Shown here: one piece after another, positions 12,201 through 22,723 of the stretch
Layout of the letters: each line of letters opens with the position of its first letter
Position numbering within the stretch: position 1 is the first letter of the stretch
NCBI GenBank assembly: GCA_004380135.1
Contig: QXCR01000125.1
Coordinates: 1-64,000, forward strand
Reading direction: 5' to 3'
Length of the DNA stretch: 64,000 nucleotides
Source: Stemphylium vesicarium
Lineage: Eukaryota; Ascomycota; Dothideomycetes; Pleosporales; Pleosporaceae
The notes under the pieces: generated by a model
Database searches by the model: none
What the model saw: only the letters and a program-made list of their open reading frames with translations
What the model was told of the DNA's origin: nothing
Translations under genes and position numbers: made by a program

Positions 12201-14081
12201 ATGGCGCCATACGAGCCCGCCGCCCATCTCGAGCACTACAAAAACGTCTCACATACAAGTCTTCAGGCCCTTGCGAAACTCCAGTCACAAAACTCCGAGG
12301 GCAGCAAGGACGAGATTGTCGCGCGATATCTGGCGCGAGACGCGAGGACTGGGAAGTGGCCGGAGATGTACTACCAATCCTCAACACTGGCAGAGGGTAC
12401 TGCCCCAGCGGAGGCGACTGAAAAACAGGGTTCTGCGTCGGAGGAGAGCGAAGAGTGGGACGTCGTGACCAGCAGGAAGCATACCAAGGCTGCGCGGACT
12501 GAAAAGGTGGAAGCGATACCCGAGGACGTTGAAGAGGAACCAGTCGTGACAGAAGAGCCTGTGCCCTCCGAGACTGAAGATTCCATGGTCGTCGAGATGG
12601 AAGGCGAATATGAAACCGTCTATCCCCTCCACGAGATCATCCACGATGCCCGGGTATTCGAAAAGAGCAATGCGGTCCCCATCCAACAGCTGGCTGAGGA
12701 GTGGGATGCATACATGAGTGCTTCCAAATCTGCTCCCAAAGCCACAGCTACAGGATCTCAAGGCACATCAGGAAACAGTTCAAAATCTGCATCAACAGGC
12801 GCGACGACGCCTGTGGACCTTGAAAAGCCTAAGCGTATGAGCTGGGCTGATAAGGTTTCGGATGCTGCTGAAGAGGCCGCTTCAGAGAAGGCTGAAGAGA
12901 CACGAATTGAAGAACATGAATATGTTCCTGTTCAAGAAGATGTCTCGGTTTGCGAAAAAGAGCCGGTTGACGAGGCGCCTGTGCTCGAAGAGACACCGGT
13001 CGAGAAACAGGGTGATGCTCCGATTCCGGGAGCAGAGACCATGGAGGTACCTGTGCCCGAAGAGACTCAGGTGCAGGTGGAAGGACCGACGAAGAAGAAA
13101 AAGAGGAAGCGCGGTAAAAAGGGCGGCAAGAAGGCGAACAAGAGCAAGGCTACTCAGGCTACGGGGGGTAGCTTGGCGGATACAGCAGTGCACAACACCG
13201 TCTCCGCGAAGCCGTCTGAAGACCTCCCCGCTGCGTCTCCGCCCGTTGAGGTGGCTCCTGTTGAGGTTAGCCTGGAGACTACACAGGCCGGCGAGGGTGC
13301 GGAGGAAGATGCTGTGGTACCTTCTGCCGACGACAGTAATGTCTCTGGTAAAGCTCCGGGCACTATAGATTACGACGGCGGTAACGGCGAGGATCTACCT
13401 TTCGGCGATGCACCAACTGAGGTCGACGCGCGTGTCGATGAGAGTCATAAACCCGAGGCCACCCAGCCTGACGACTCCGATGCTGCACCTGCGGTAGTTG
13501 TCCAGCCGCATGCCGAGCAGCCCGTCGAAGACGAGCAAGAGGAGGACCTTCCAGAGCCGGAGGTGGCGCCAGTCCTTCCCGGTACTTCTGTATGCGTCGA
13601 GGCCCCAGAAATGGAGGAAGCCCTGGAGCAGAAGCAGGAACCCGTCACCTTCTTCCCTCCTGCTGCTCCCTCTCCTGCTCCGGCATCCCCGTTCGCCTCC
13701 GTTCCCGCTTCGCCAGCATCTAGCCAGGCGTATAAAAAGGGCAACAAGGGCAAGCAGACAAAGCCTGTGAGCCTCCCCAACGCCGGCAAGCCGGGCTATC
13801 AATTGCTTGCCTCGGAGGCTACCATGCCGGGCGATGAGCCCTTTGGCGTCGATACAGCGCCGCAGGACTCCGACGCACAGGAGAACGAGAACAAGTCGAG
13901 CCCTGTGTCAACTAAGAAGCAGCGCAAGCGCGGCAAGAAGGGAGGCAAGAAGGCGAAGAAGGCCAAGACCGTGCAGACTGACGATGCGCACTTGACCAAG
14001 ATGAGGGCGATGCAGGCAGGCATCTCAGCTATGGGACTTGCACTGTTTGCCGCGGTTTTGGGTATTTGGACGAAGAGGTAG
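12201..14081 (+). CDS. Acidic low-complexity protein with two Lys-rich KKGGKKA blocks and a C-terminal membrane segment
   Basis: Unknown function; single exon, 626 residues. The first ~60 residues (HLEHYKNVSHTSLQALAKL...IVARYLARDARTGKWPEMYYQ) are the most protein-like and may be the conserved part. Most of the rest is Glu/Pro/Val-rich disorder. Two almost identical basic blocks, KRKRGKKGGKKANKSKATQ near residue 305 and QRKRGKKGGKKAKKAKTVQ near residue 580, punctuate it. The last ~20 residues (ISAMGLALFAAVLGIWTKR) form one hydrophobic helix with a basic end, the layout of a tail-anchored protein whose bulk faces the cytosol. An alternative is a nuclear-envelope or ER protein tethering RNA or ribosomes through the Lys blocks; this is speculation. 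The start is the first Met of the frame, in good A-rich context. Confidence 0.8.
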   Translation: MAPYEPAAHLEHYKNVSHTSLQALAKLQSQNSEGSKDEIVARYLARDARTGKWPEMYYQSSTLAEGTAPAEATEKQGSASEESEEWDVVTSRKHTKAARTEKVEAIPEDVEEEPVVTEEPVPSETEDSMVVEMEGEYETVYPLHEIIHDARVFEKSNAVPIQQLAEEWDAYMSASKSAPKATATGSQGTSGNSSKSASTGATTPVDLEKPKRMSWADKVSDAAEEAASEKAEETRIEEHEYVPVQEDVSVCEKEPVDEAPVLEETPVEKQGDAPIPGAETMEVPVPEETQVQVEGPTKKKKRKRGKKGGKKANKSKATQATGGSLADTAVHNTVSAKPSEDLPAASPPVEVAPVEVSLETTQAGEGAEEDAVVPSADDSNVSGKAPGTIDYDGGNGEDLPFGDAPTEVDARVDESHKPEATQPDDSDAAPAVVVQPHAEQPVEDEQEEDLPEPEVAPVLPGTSVCVEAPEMEEALEQKQEPVTFFPPAAPSPAPASPFASVPASPASSQAYKKGNKGKQTKPVSLPNAGKPGYQLLASEATMPGDEPFGVDTAPQDSDAQENENKSSPVSTKKQRKRGKKGGKKAKKAKTVQTDDAHLTKMRAMQAGISAMGLALFAAVLGIWTKR

Positions 14082-15816
14082 ATGAGATTGAGAAGGATAC
14101 GGGGGGTCTAGGGAGGTGTTTGAAAGGTTAGCGGTATTGCACGGCGCTTTGAGTAGGAGTTCATCGGGATGGGTGCATGCGCTTTAGTAGCGCGTCGTAG
14201 ATACGCATGTAGAATAGCAATGAGATGAACTGATACGGCAGAGTATTGGAAACTGGCGGATGGTGGTGTGATCGTGATGACGCGAATATCCAAAGTCAAG
14301 CAGCAGCGAACTTCTTGTGACTACAATCCCTCCAAGTGGGCCTCGCAGCTCATCGCAAGAAGATGTATGAAAATAACACCATCAGAAATCGCTCCGAGTG
14401 CTTCCATCTACGTCAGCCGTGAGAAATTGCTCCTCACCGCTACATACTGGTGCATTCGCTCTTGCCGCGCTTCAGGTATACCCATTGCAGCTACCTTAGC
14501 CGCGAGGCAGTGCAACCACCTACGATGCGCGAATTTCTCCCTCCACACCCCAAACCCACCTGCTCATCGCCCGCTGACTCCCTCACCCCAGCAACACCAG
14601 CTGTCGGCAGATAGTCACCCTGCATATTTTTTTCCTTTTCACACAATCCCCAGGAAGATTAACGAGTACGAAGCAGGAGGAGACGGGGAGGCGCAGCAGC
14701 TCGGATTTGGCGCGATAGCCAAATTACCCCCAGGGCGAGCATGTGGGAAAATTTCCGCTGTGAACCTGGTGTATTTGGACACAAGAGCGCGGGATTTATT
14801 TTTTCTCCTCTGGTTCCTGTCTCTTTCTCTCCTTTTTGGTTTTCCTCTCGTAATCGACTGGGAGGATGCCGCGGCTGAACAGGAAGCGCGCCGTTCGTTC
14901 GTTTTTTACCCTCGAGGCCCTTTTGCGGTTGAATTCAAACAAGAACGAACACGACGCAGAACGGTCGGGATGCCCAGCTTACGTTTAGTGCGATAGCGAC
15001 GCGAGGGGCCCGGAAAGTCCGATGCACGACGAAAGGATACTCCCGCGTGCCTCGGACCACATTATGGCTTGCCGCGCAACGCTGCCTGTAGTATTCACGC
15101 GGAACGTTGGCCAAACCACCATGTTTACCATGTGGAAATATGCACGCCCCCACTAACCCAAGGTCTAAGCGCACATTTGCATACAAAAAACGTACATGTA
15201 GCGCCCAATCAGCGGCATTGCCCACGCAAGTGCGGGAATGGGAACGCATTAGCCTGCAGTCAGAAGCTTGTAACGTGTAAGCGTGCATGGAGCTCAGTCT
15301 TCCCACGACATCACCAGCTGAGATGCGCGAATTAACCCCCCTCTCTTGGCGGACCATGCTGGGTGCAGGCAAGGACAAGTCTCCCAACAACCCGCTTTCA
15401 CGTGTAGTCCGGGAAGTCTACAACAGGCAAAAGAAGGCCCGCTGGTGGCTGTGGCGGAGCCAGCGTGAACCTGTGTTGTTGCTGCTGATCTCTGCAGAAT
15501 AAATGCCTCATACAAACATTTCGGCCTGGCTTCTTTGTTACTAGCTAGCGAGACGCTTCACTGCATATTGCTCTGACCCTTTACATACCCCTCCCATTGA
15601 TTCTTCTTACGTGTCTCTTTCCATTCCAGCGGTAACTTTCTTGCGGTACTTTTTCTTCTCTGTACTGAACTTCCGTTCACCGGTTGTTCAGAGCTTCCTT
15701 CTTTGATCAACCTTGCGTCCGGGTGCATTCAGTGCTGTACTGCACGTTCGTCGAAATATCCCTCAGACCGCTGCGCTGTATACTTGCGACGCGAACTGCG
15801 TAGCGAACCACCCAAT
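14082..15816. other. Long intergenic region
   Basis: About 1.7 kb without a supportable gene. An open frame of about 240 codons at 14268-14996 lacks domain-like sequence and is CT/AG-biased. The right end contains the leader of the Trk gene, with CT-rich tracts near 15590-15670. Confidence 0.4.
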
Positions 15817-18351
15817 ATGTGGAAGCCGCCGATCAATTTCATTACGTTGCATTGTAAGTTTGACAGCTGCATATTTCCGCGCCGCCATATCCAGCAACCG
15901 GGTCGGAGGTTTGTGTGCTAACGGGGATGTAGATGCATACATTCTCAGTTTCGGTATTTTGGCCATGATCATTGTGTATCCATATGGCAATCTCTCGGCT
16001 ATAGATACGTATTACTTTGGCGTGAGCTGTTCGACTTCGTCGGGACTGAACCCGTAAGTGCTTCTTTGTGTGTGCATGAACGCATACAGAGCTTGATAGA
16101 CTGATGATACAATAGGGTCGATGTCAAAGCGCTCAAGACCTATCAGCAAATCTTCGTCTACATCACACCTATAGTCACAAACTTGGGTTTCATCAACATT
16201 CTCGTCGTGGTAGTGAGGTTACGATGGTTTAGCCAGAAGCTCAAGGGCATCGGTAGGTTCAGACACTGTCACGTCTCATCAGTCAATTTCTAATGTCAAC
16301 ATAGCCGCCGCGCACACTAGACCAAAGAGTTCCAGAAAGTCCATCGACCCGCAAGCTCAAGCCATCACCAACGCGTCTGAGACTAGGGATCTCGAGGGAG
16401 GACCTACTGGAGAGACTGTCTCAGAGGAGAAGCCTGTTGTATCCGAAGAACAATCCAGCAATGACGCTTCTGTCATTACTCGGATCACGTTCGCCCCGGA
16501 TCCTCGACACACCATCAACGAGAAGGGCGCGTTGCGTGTAGCCGGCCCACGTGACGGCGACGATGGTAAGAAAGCCTCATCGACATTGATATCGCGACGC
16601 TGACGAAATTATAGGCCGCCCGTTCAGTCCCATGTCCGATGGTAAGCAGACTCAATGTGATTTGTGCAAGTACCAAGCTGACATTCACATGACAGACGAA
16701 GATGAAGACCAGATCAAGCCCGTCCCAGAGTCAAGCTACCCCCTACGCCGCAAGAACACAGACACCCGGAGTATGAGCAGGAGCATGAGCAAGGCCAAGT
16801 CAGTGGACCGCGCAGTCTCATCCATCTTCGTTCTTGGAAGCACGGCAAGTGCTCGCCGCAGTGAGGATAGACCGAGACGGGAGCCAATTGACTTGGCATC
16901 ACTCAGCCGAGAGGAGTTGGGCGGTGTCGAATATCGTGCGCTACGTGTCTTGCTCAAGGTTGTTGTCTGTACGTGAAGCCACTAGAAAGTACAAGAGAAG
17001 TGACTGACTGATGACGCTAGGCTACTTCTTTGGTTTACATCTGTTCGGAGTCATCTGCTTGGTTCCATGGATACATAACGCGCCCGCAAAGTACCAGGAC
17101 TACCTCGCCTCGCAAGGCCAGGACAAGACGTGGTGGTAAGCGTCCAAAATCTGTTCACGGCGGTTTCGGCATCCCCATACTAACACAAACCAGGGCCTTT
17201 TACTCTTCACAAACCATGGTGGACAACCTCGGTCTCACCCTCACACCAGACAGCATGATCTCCTTCCGCGACGCAACATGGCCCATGCTGGTAATGTCTT
17301 TCCTGGCCTTTGCCGGAAACACATTCTATCCGTGCTTCCTGCGCCTCGCCATCTGGACCCTGTGGAAGATCGCCCCTGCGACATCCTCGCTCAAAGAATC
17401 GCTGCGCTTCCTGCTCGACCACCCCCGCCGCTGCTACACGCTTCTCTTTCCGAGCGGCGCCACCTGGATCCTCGCCAGCATCCTCTTTGCTCTCAACTTC
17501 GTCGATACGCTGCTCATCGTCGTCCTCGATCTCGACAACCCCGAAGTCAACGCTCTGCCCGTAGGCCCTCGCATCCTCGCCGCGCTCTTCCAATCCGCAT
17601 CATCCCGCCACACGGGTACAGCATCATTCAACCTCGCCAATGTTAACCCCGCCGTGCAGTTCAGTCTGCTTGTCATGATGTACATCTCCGTGTACCCGAT
17701 TGCAATCAGCATACGCATGAGCGAGAGCTACGAGGAGTCGCCCGTGGGCCTGTACGCCGCGGACGAGAGTCTAGACGAGAAGGGCGAGGGAAAAACCTAT
17801 CTCATTAACCATATGCGGAATCAGCTGAGTTTCGATCTGTGGTACATCTTCTTGGGTGTGTTTTGTATCTGTATTGCGGAGAGCAAGCGTATCATGAGTC
17901 AAGAGGATGGCAATATTGTAAGTTCGGCCTCCACTTCCACCTTCCCTTCTCCCATCACCATCCACACCATCCATTTCTACACTCCAAAAACTCCTCAACT
18001 AACGCACACAAGTCCTTCACCGTCTTCGCAATCTTTTTCGAAGTCGTATCAGCCTACGGCAACGTCGGTCTCTCCCTCGGCTACAGCGACAATCTCGCCT
18101 CACTATCCGGTTCATTCACGCTCTTTGGCAAACTCGTCATTTGCGCTATGATGCTGCGTGGTAGACATAGGGGTCTTCCTTATGGCCTCGATCGCGCGAT
18201 TAATCTGCCCAGCGATCTCGTGGGTGAAGAGGAGGAGAGGTATAAGGATGAGACGTCGACGAGTGAGGGAACGGGGGAAAGGGAAGAGGAGATGGAGGGA
18301 GAGGGGAAGTTTGCGAGGACGAGGCGGATGGTTAAGAGTTTGACGCAGTAG
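15817..18351 (+). CDS. Trk-type high-affinity K+ (cation) transporter
   Basis: Plasma-membrane cation transporter of the TrkH/TRK/HKT superfamily. Nine exons by splice signals and frame: 15817-15853, 15933-16053, 16116-16252, 16305-16565, 16615-16641, 16696-16968, 17021-17135, 17194-17917, 18013-18351; about 677 residues. The four pore-loop units are visible: P1 (YYFGVSCSTSSGLNPVDV), P2 (ATWPMLVMSFLAFAGNTFYP), P3 (RHTGTASFNLANVNPAVQFS) and P4 (FEVVSAYGNVGLSLGY). The long cytosolic loop after M1P1M2 is encoded by exons 4-6 and is charged and Ser-rich, as in fungal TRKs. The Gly usually present in P3 (AGF) is Ser here (ASF), while P1, P2 and P4 keep Gly, so ion selectivity may differ from classical Trk1. 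One exon is only 27 nt. The first exon is 37 nt and its ATG begins a Pro-containing hydrophobic helix. Confidence 0.92.
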
Positions 18352-18529
18352 ATTGATGGGACTGAGGCTTTGGGTGTAGAGGTGTGGGAAGGCTGTGTCG
18401 AAGACGTCCTTCTTTCTTTTCCTGTTAGATTGGAATCGTGGTTTTAGATCAGACAGTTGAACGTTTCAATACACCAATATCAACTACCAGCGGCAACCAC
18501 ATACACAAGTAAACCTACCTAGCACCTTA

Positions 18530-20083
18530 TCAGACCTCTCTCTCCCTTCGATTCTGCCCTACACCCCCCTTACCGTCCACTCTTCTTTCCCTATCCTCAT
18601 CTCCATTCTCAATCCCAAAAACGACCCTCGCCCTTTCGAGCTTTAACTCAGCAATCTTCTGCCGCTGCTCACAACGCGAGATACTAAGATCATACAGCAC
18701 GATGTGTTGCTCTGGGGTAAACCGTTCACACTCGTTGGTGTGCACGTGTGCGTGTAGAAAGCTTCGTGGTGAGGTAGATGCTATATGCGGCGATGAAGGC
18801 GCGTACTGAGGAGACGGTTGGGGTTTTTGGTAGGTGGGATGAGGAGGTGATTGCTGTTGTGATTGTGGTTGTGATCTGGGGTTAGAACTTTGTGGAAGAG
18901 CAGCTTGGGTGGTTTGTTGAAGGGGGCGTTGTGGCGGTGATGATGCATCCGTACGATCGGCTTGGGTTGAACGTTCTCGCCTTCTCTCTTGGGAGTGTCG
19001 ACGTACATCCCCATCCGCACGCCTATCATCCCTTCGCCCTCTACTGAGCAGCTCGAAACCTCCCCTGTCAAAGCTACTCTCATCGCCATTCTCCCTCGGC
19101 CAGTAGCCTAGCAAGGGAATGTTAGAGGGTCGTGTGACTCTTGCCCGCGCCGGCGCTCCTATGCTTTCAAACCGCTGACGTTGTCTCCTTTCCGCACTTC
19201 TCTCACCTCCATCCACCTCGCTCGCCCTCGCCCTCGCCCTCGCCCTCGCACGCAAACAGGATGACCGCCGCGGTGAACGCAAGCCCACCGAGTCACATGA
19301 ATCACTACAAGACTCTGAGACACGATCCTCATCATCTAGCTCTGGGGTTTCCCTCTCCGCCATACGCAGTCCAGGTCTTGCACCTAGATCGTGCGTATTT
19401 GGCGTCAAAGATCTAGTTGCCATGGAACTAGAAGGCCGGTGCCCAGAGTAAGAGTTTTGCGCATCAAAGACGTGGTCTCGCTTTGTGAGTTCGCGCGCGA
19501 AACGGGGACTTTCTGGGATAATTATTGGGTCACCCAGCGCACAATCTCTGTTTACGCAGTTGTGATTCTGCAGTGTGTGTAGTGTTTCGCGTCCTTTTTG
19601 CAGCAAGGATGGTGTGGGGGATCGGGAGGGTTGTTCGACGGCTGGCTTTGGGGGCGATCGGGACATTCGAGATTGTGCTTGGTGGCGTTGGAGGTCGCTT
19701 TGGAATAATTCTTGTAGCTGGCTTGGTTCGAGGTAGTCTGTTGGGCGAGGAGACGGCGTCGGATCGATTGCTTTTCCCTTGCCTTTACCGGTGGCGGGAG
19801 GTGTCAGGGTGGACATGTATTTTGAGAATTGGAGGAGCTTTTCCGGGGGTGTGTCCGTGGATTGTGCTGGCTCTTTTCCCTTGGAGTTACTCGGCTTGCC
19901 ATTTTGACTCGGGCGTGCGTGCTTTGTTAATGGCTCGTCTGGTGTTTCTGCTCCTCCAAAGGGTCTCTTTTCGGCTTGAGGATGCGTCGCTGGACTTTCA
20001 ATTTGCTTTTCGCTGATCGTAGGGTTCAGGCGTAAGAACTTATTTCCCCACTTGGGCGAGGGCCTTGATGTTGGTGTTTGCAT
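18530..20083 (-). CDS. Unknown disordered protein with Arg-Ala dipeptide repeat
   Basis: No family recognised. Single open frame of 517 residues, mostly Pro/Ser/Gln/Arg-rich and probably disordered. A simple hexanucleotide tract around 19218-19250 (ctcgcc units on the plus strand) encodes RARARARARA. The most conserved-looking part is the C-terminal helix FTPEQHIVLYDLSISRCEQRQK at about residues 452-495, which looks like a coiled coil. The N-terminus begins MQTPTSRPSPKWGNKFLRLNP. The gene is tail-to-tail with the Trk gene, with only about 180 bases between stops. Coding status rests on length and on the consistent codon pattern in this frame. Confidence 0.6.
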   Translation of the reverse strand: MQTPTSRPSPKWGNKFLRLNPTISEKQIESPATHPQAEKRPFGGAETPDEPLTKHARPSQNGKPSNSKGKEPAQSTDTPPEKLLQFSKYMSTLTPPATGKGKGKAIDPTPSPRPTDYLEPSQLQELFQSDLQRHQAQSRMSRSPPKPAVEQPSRSPTPSLLQKGRETLHTLQNHNCVNRDCALGDPIIIPESPRFARELTKRDHVFDAQNSYSGHRPSSSMATRSLTPNTHDLGARPGLRMAERETPELDDEDRVSESCSDSCDSVGLRSPRRSSCLRARARARARASEVDGGERSAERRQRQRFESIGAPARARVTRPSNIPLLGYWPRENGDESSFDRGGFELLSRGRRDDRRADGDVRRHSQERRRERSTQADRTDASSPPQRPLQQTTQAALPQSSNPRSQPQSQQQSPPHPTYQKPQPSPQYAPSSPHIASTSPRSFLHAHVHTNECERFTPEQHIVLYDLSISRCEQRQKIAELKLERARVVFGIENGDEDRERRVDGKGGVGQNRREREV

Positions 20084-20736
20084 AGCTGCAAATACAGGCG
20101 ATGATGGTGTAAAGAGATCCAGATACTGCCGGCTTCGATGGGTTGGATGGTGTCGACAGATGAACCCCTTGTGCTAGTTATGCAATTATTTCGTCTTTGT
20201 TCGTCGTGCGCTCTGTTGCTCTTTGTGAGCGAGTTGCCGGCTTCTTTCACTCTGAGGATATCTACCCAATCTTGATATTGCGAAAGAACAAAGACTTCAG
20301 CTGCCAGGAACTGAGGTTGTGCTGGATTTCGTATGGAGTACAAGAACCGTGCCGGGGATGTGCAGAAATGCGGTCGTTCTAGATAGTTACATTTTTGCCC
20401 TCCTGCGATGGGTGCCACGGAATGCTTTGCTGAGCGTACCATGGTTCATGGCACAAAACCACCCGAGAAGTTCCAGACAATCATAAACGTCAGCCGCGCA
20501 TTGTTCAATATGTTAATTTGCTCGATGATCGATAGCGCGGAATCGTGTCTATCGACCCAGCCGCTTTATCTCATTCGTCAAGCCCCAAACCGGGAAAATC
20601 CAATTTAGATCAGATGCTGAGAAAAGGCGGGCGCAGAGTATAAGTGGGTTGCGTGGCTGGTGAAGAATGGGCCAGTAGTGGCAATGTGCGTATTGGACGT
20701 CCCATGTGTGAGATTTACCGGTCTTTTCATGTCTTC
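20084..20736. other. Intergenic region
   Basis: About 650 bases between two minus-strand genes; expected to hold the 5' leader of the left gene and the 3' end of the right one. No gene seen. Confidence 0.4.
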
Positions 20737-21975
20737 CTATTTACACCTCCTACTTCTTAGAACTCTGCGTTCACCTGGGACGTCCGTGCCTTCAGTGCCA
20801 CTATCTTCATCTTCTTCAACATCTGCCTCGTCTCCCACATCAACATGCCCATCTACATTGTCATCTTGTCCTGAAGACTCGCGCTTTTCTCTGTCTTCTA
20901 GGTCCCGACGTCCAACGATCTCGTCCCCTCTACCTTTCCTCTCTCTAATCTTCAGCACCTTTATCCTCCAAATGCGCTGCTCCATTCGGAGTCTCAGCTC
21001 TTCCATCTCTTTCCTCTCTGTGACAGTCGCGTTCTCCGGTATACTGGGCAGGTTATCCAGATTCGTCTCTAGCGTCATCTCTTCATCACAATCGTTGACG
21101 GACGTGTTTTCGACTAAAGCCGCATCTGCGACTGCAGTACCATTTGACAAAAGCGAAGCATCTCCGACAACTTCATCCAAGTCTCGCTGCCAATGTGGCA
21201 CACGAACACGGTCTTGTTCAAGCCTGGAAAGTCTTTTCTTTTTCCGCTCTTTCTGCTTCGCTTTCTCGGGCTCTAGATCAGACAAAAATCCAGTGTCATC
21301 CGGGGCCCGGGGGTCGGGATCCTGTTGTACGAGACTTGGTTTTTCTGGGGTGGATGGGTCGACAGCAGCTTCTTCCTCTACCTGACGCTTTTTTCCTCTC
21401 GTGGGTTTCGCTCGTATTGGCTTCTTGCTAGCAGATGCCATTGGGTTTAGGTCGACTTTCAACGGCCGAACGTGAGAGAGATACTGATATTTCCCACCAG
21501 GAAGAGGCTCAGAGGAGCCTTCTTCTTCCTCTACCTCTTCAGAGTCATAATCAGGTGCTACTGGCGTCTTTGGTAGATCCTTCAGCTCTGGTGCGGCATT
21601 AACCGGTGACTTTACTTCTTCCTCGACTTCCCTCTCAGCTTCTGCGTCTGCCGCCTCTTTCTCGTACTCTTTGAGCACGCTTTTCAGGTCCGTCACCTTC
21701 ACCCAACCCACTTTCCCAGCTGCTGTCCCATTCCTTTCTTGTCGCGCTTTGATGGCACGCCTGGCCTTGGCCCGGAAGTCCGGGATGGTGGCATTGGGCA
21801 TTGCAGATATTTGACTCAAAAGGGTAAGAATGGCAAGATCCCATTGCGTCGCTTCGAACTGCTTATTCGGCCACAGTGCTCTGGGTAAACATTCGTGAAC
21901 GCGGTCGATTTTCCAGTTTTTTGTAATAGACTTGATGGTGCTGGTGACGGAACTTGATGGTTTGGATGGTGCCAT
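20737..21975 (-). CDS. NW-module protein (intact relative of the decayed array at 29-36 kb)
   Basis: Function unknown; single exon, 412 residues. Residues ~14-75 form the module described in the findings: KNWKID, then LPRALWP, then QWDLAILTLLSQI and a helical stretch FRAKARRAIKARQ. It is followed by KVTDLKSVLKEYEKEA, which matches the VDLEWLNNEF segment after the module in the decayed copy at 29.2 kb. The rest is highly charged (Glu/Lys/Asp) and probably disordered, with basic patches (KKPIRAKPTRGKKR, KERKKKRLSR) compatible with nuclear localisation, and ends in VLRSRRCK. No stop codons or frameshifts are present, so this copy appears functional. It lies about 7-14 kb left of four degenerate relatives on the same strand. 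A DNA- or histone-binding role is only a guess from charge. Confidence 0.7.
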   Translation of the reverse strand: MAPSKPSSSVTSTIKSITKNWKIDRVHECLPRALWPNKQFEATQWDLAILTLLSQISAMPNATIPDFRAKARRAIKARQERNGTAAGKVGWVKVTDLKSVLKEYEKEAADAEAEREVEEEVKSPVNAAPELKDLPKTPVAPDYDSEEVEEEEGSSEPLPGGKYQYLSHVRPLKVDLNPMASASKKPIRAKPTRGKKRQVEEEAAVDPSTPEKPSLVQQDPDPRAPDDTGFLSDLEPEKAKQKERKKKRLSRLEQDRVRVPHWQRDLDEVVGDASLLSNGTAVADAALVENTSVNDCDEEMTLETNLDNLPSIPENATVTERKEMEELRLRMEQRIWRIKVLKIRERKGRGDEIVGRRDLEDREKRESSGQDDNVDGHVDVGDEADVEEDEDSGTEGTDVPGERRVLRSRRCK

Positions 21976-22723
21976 AGTTGCGCCAGTGAAAAGGAAACCC
22001 TCAAGCGTATGGCAAGCTGAGCGGATGAGTTGAGTGTAAGGCCTGGAGGAAGAGAGATTGTAAAGGTCCGTGTCGCAATACGTTGCTGCGTATAGATGTC
22101 ATTGTGATGATGTGGACGATGAGGATTGAGGTGCCAACTTGAAGTACTCTAGGTGAAAGGCGGTAGGTGCGTGGCTGACTCGCAGGCGCTAGCATCCAGA
22201 AGCGGCTAGTGAGATAAGTTTAGCAACGCCCATGAATAGGTAGCTCGCTTGAGAGATATCGAATGCCTATGAGAGACGTACTGCATGTAATTCCAGTGCA
22301 TCGGCCGGCAGACGCTGGAAGCTTTGTTTACTTATCAGTGGGACTATGATGTCATCGGAATTCTCGGACCGGGCTTAGCGACTCCGACTATTGCAGTAAG
22401 CTCAGTGCTTCAGCTGGTGAAACAAATGCGCTGTTGATGCGTGTTTGCATCGGTGAATTTCAGAAATGCTTTCGTTGTCTTCCGAAATCTTGAACACTTC
22501 ATACTTTCGTCTAGAGATACCCCAGATGTTGTACAGATCGTGTCGCGTGTATGATACAGGTATAGCACAAAGCTGAGGAGAGTGTGAACGCCGCCCGCTG
22601 CCGAACCTGCCTGCGGTAAATGCCCAAACATGCCAAAAACACCACTTGTCCAGCCATCTTGCTGCTCTATTTTCGTACCGAAGCGACCCGTGCTTGAAAA
22701 TACAGTCTGCGAATTGGCATCGT
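21976..22723. other. Intergenic region
   Basis: About 750 bases between the NW-module gene start and the TIM17 stop. Short frames at 22402-22731 show no domain features. Nothing else seen. Confidence 0.4.

Noticed and set aside
14268..14996. 242-codon plus-strand open frame
   Set aside because: No domain-like sequence, several unlikely compositions in a row, and no splice or start support; long frames arise by chance in GC-balanced intergenic DNA.
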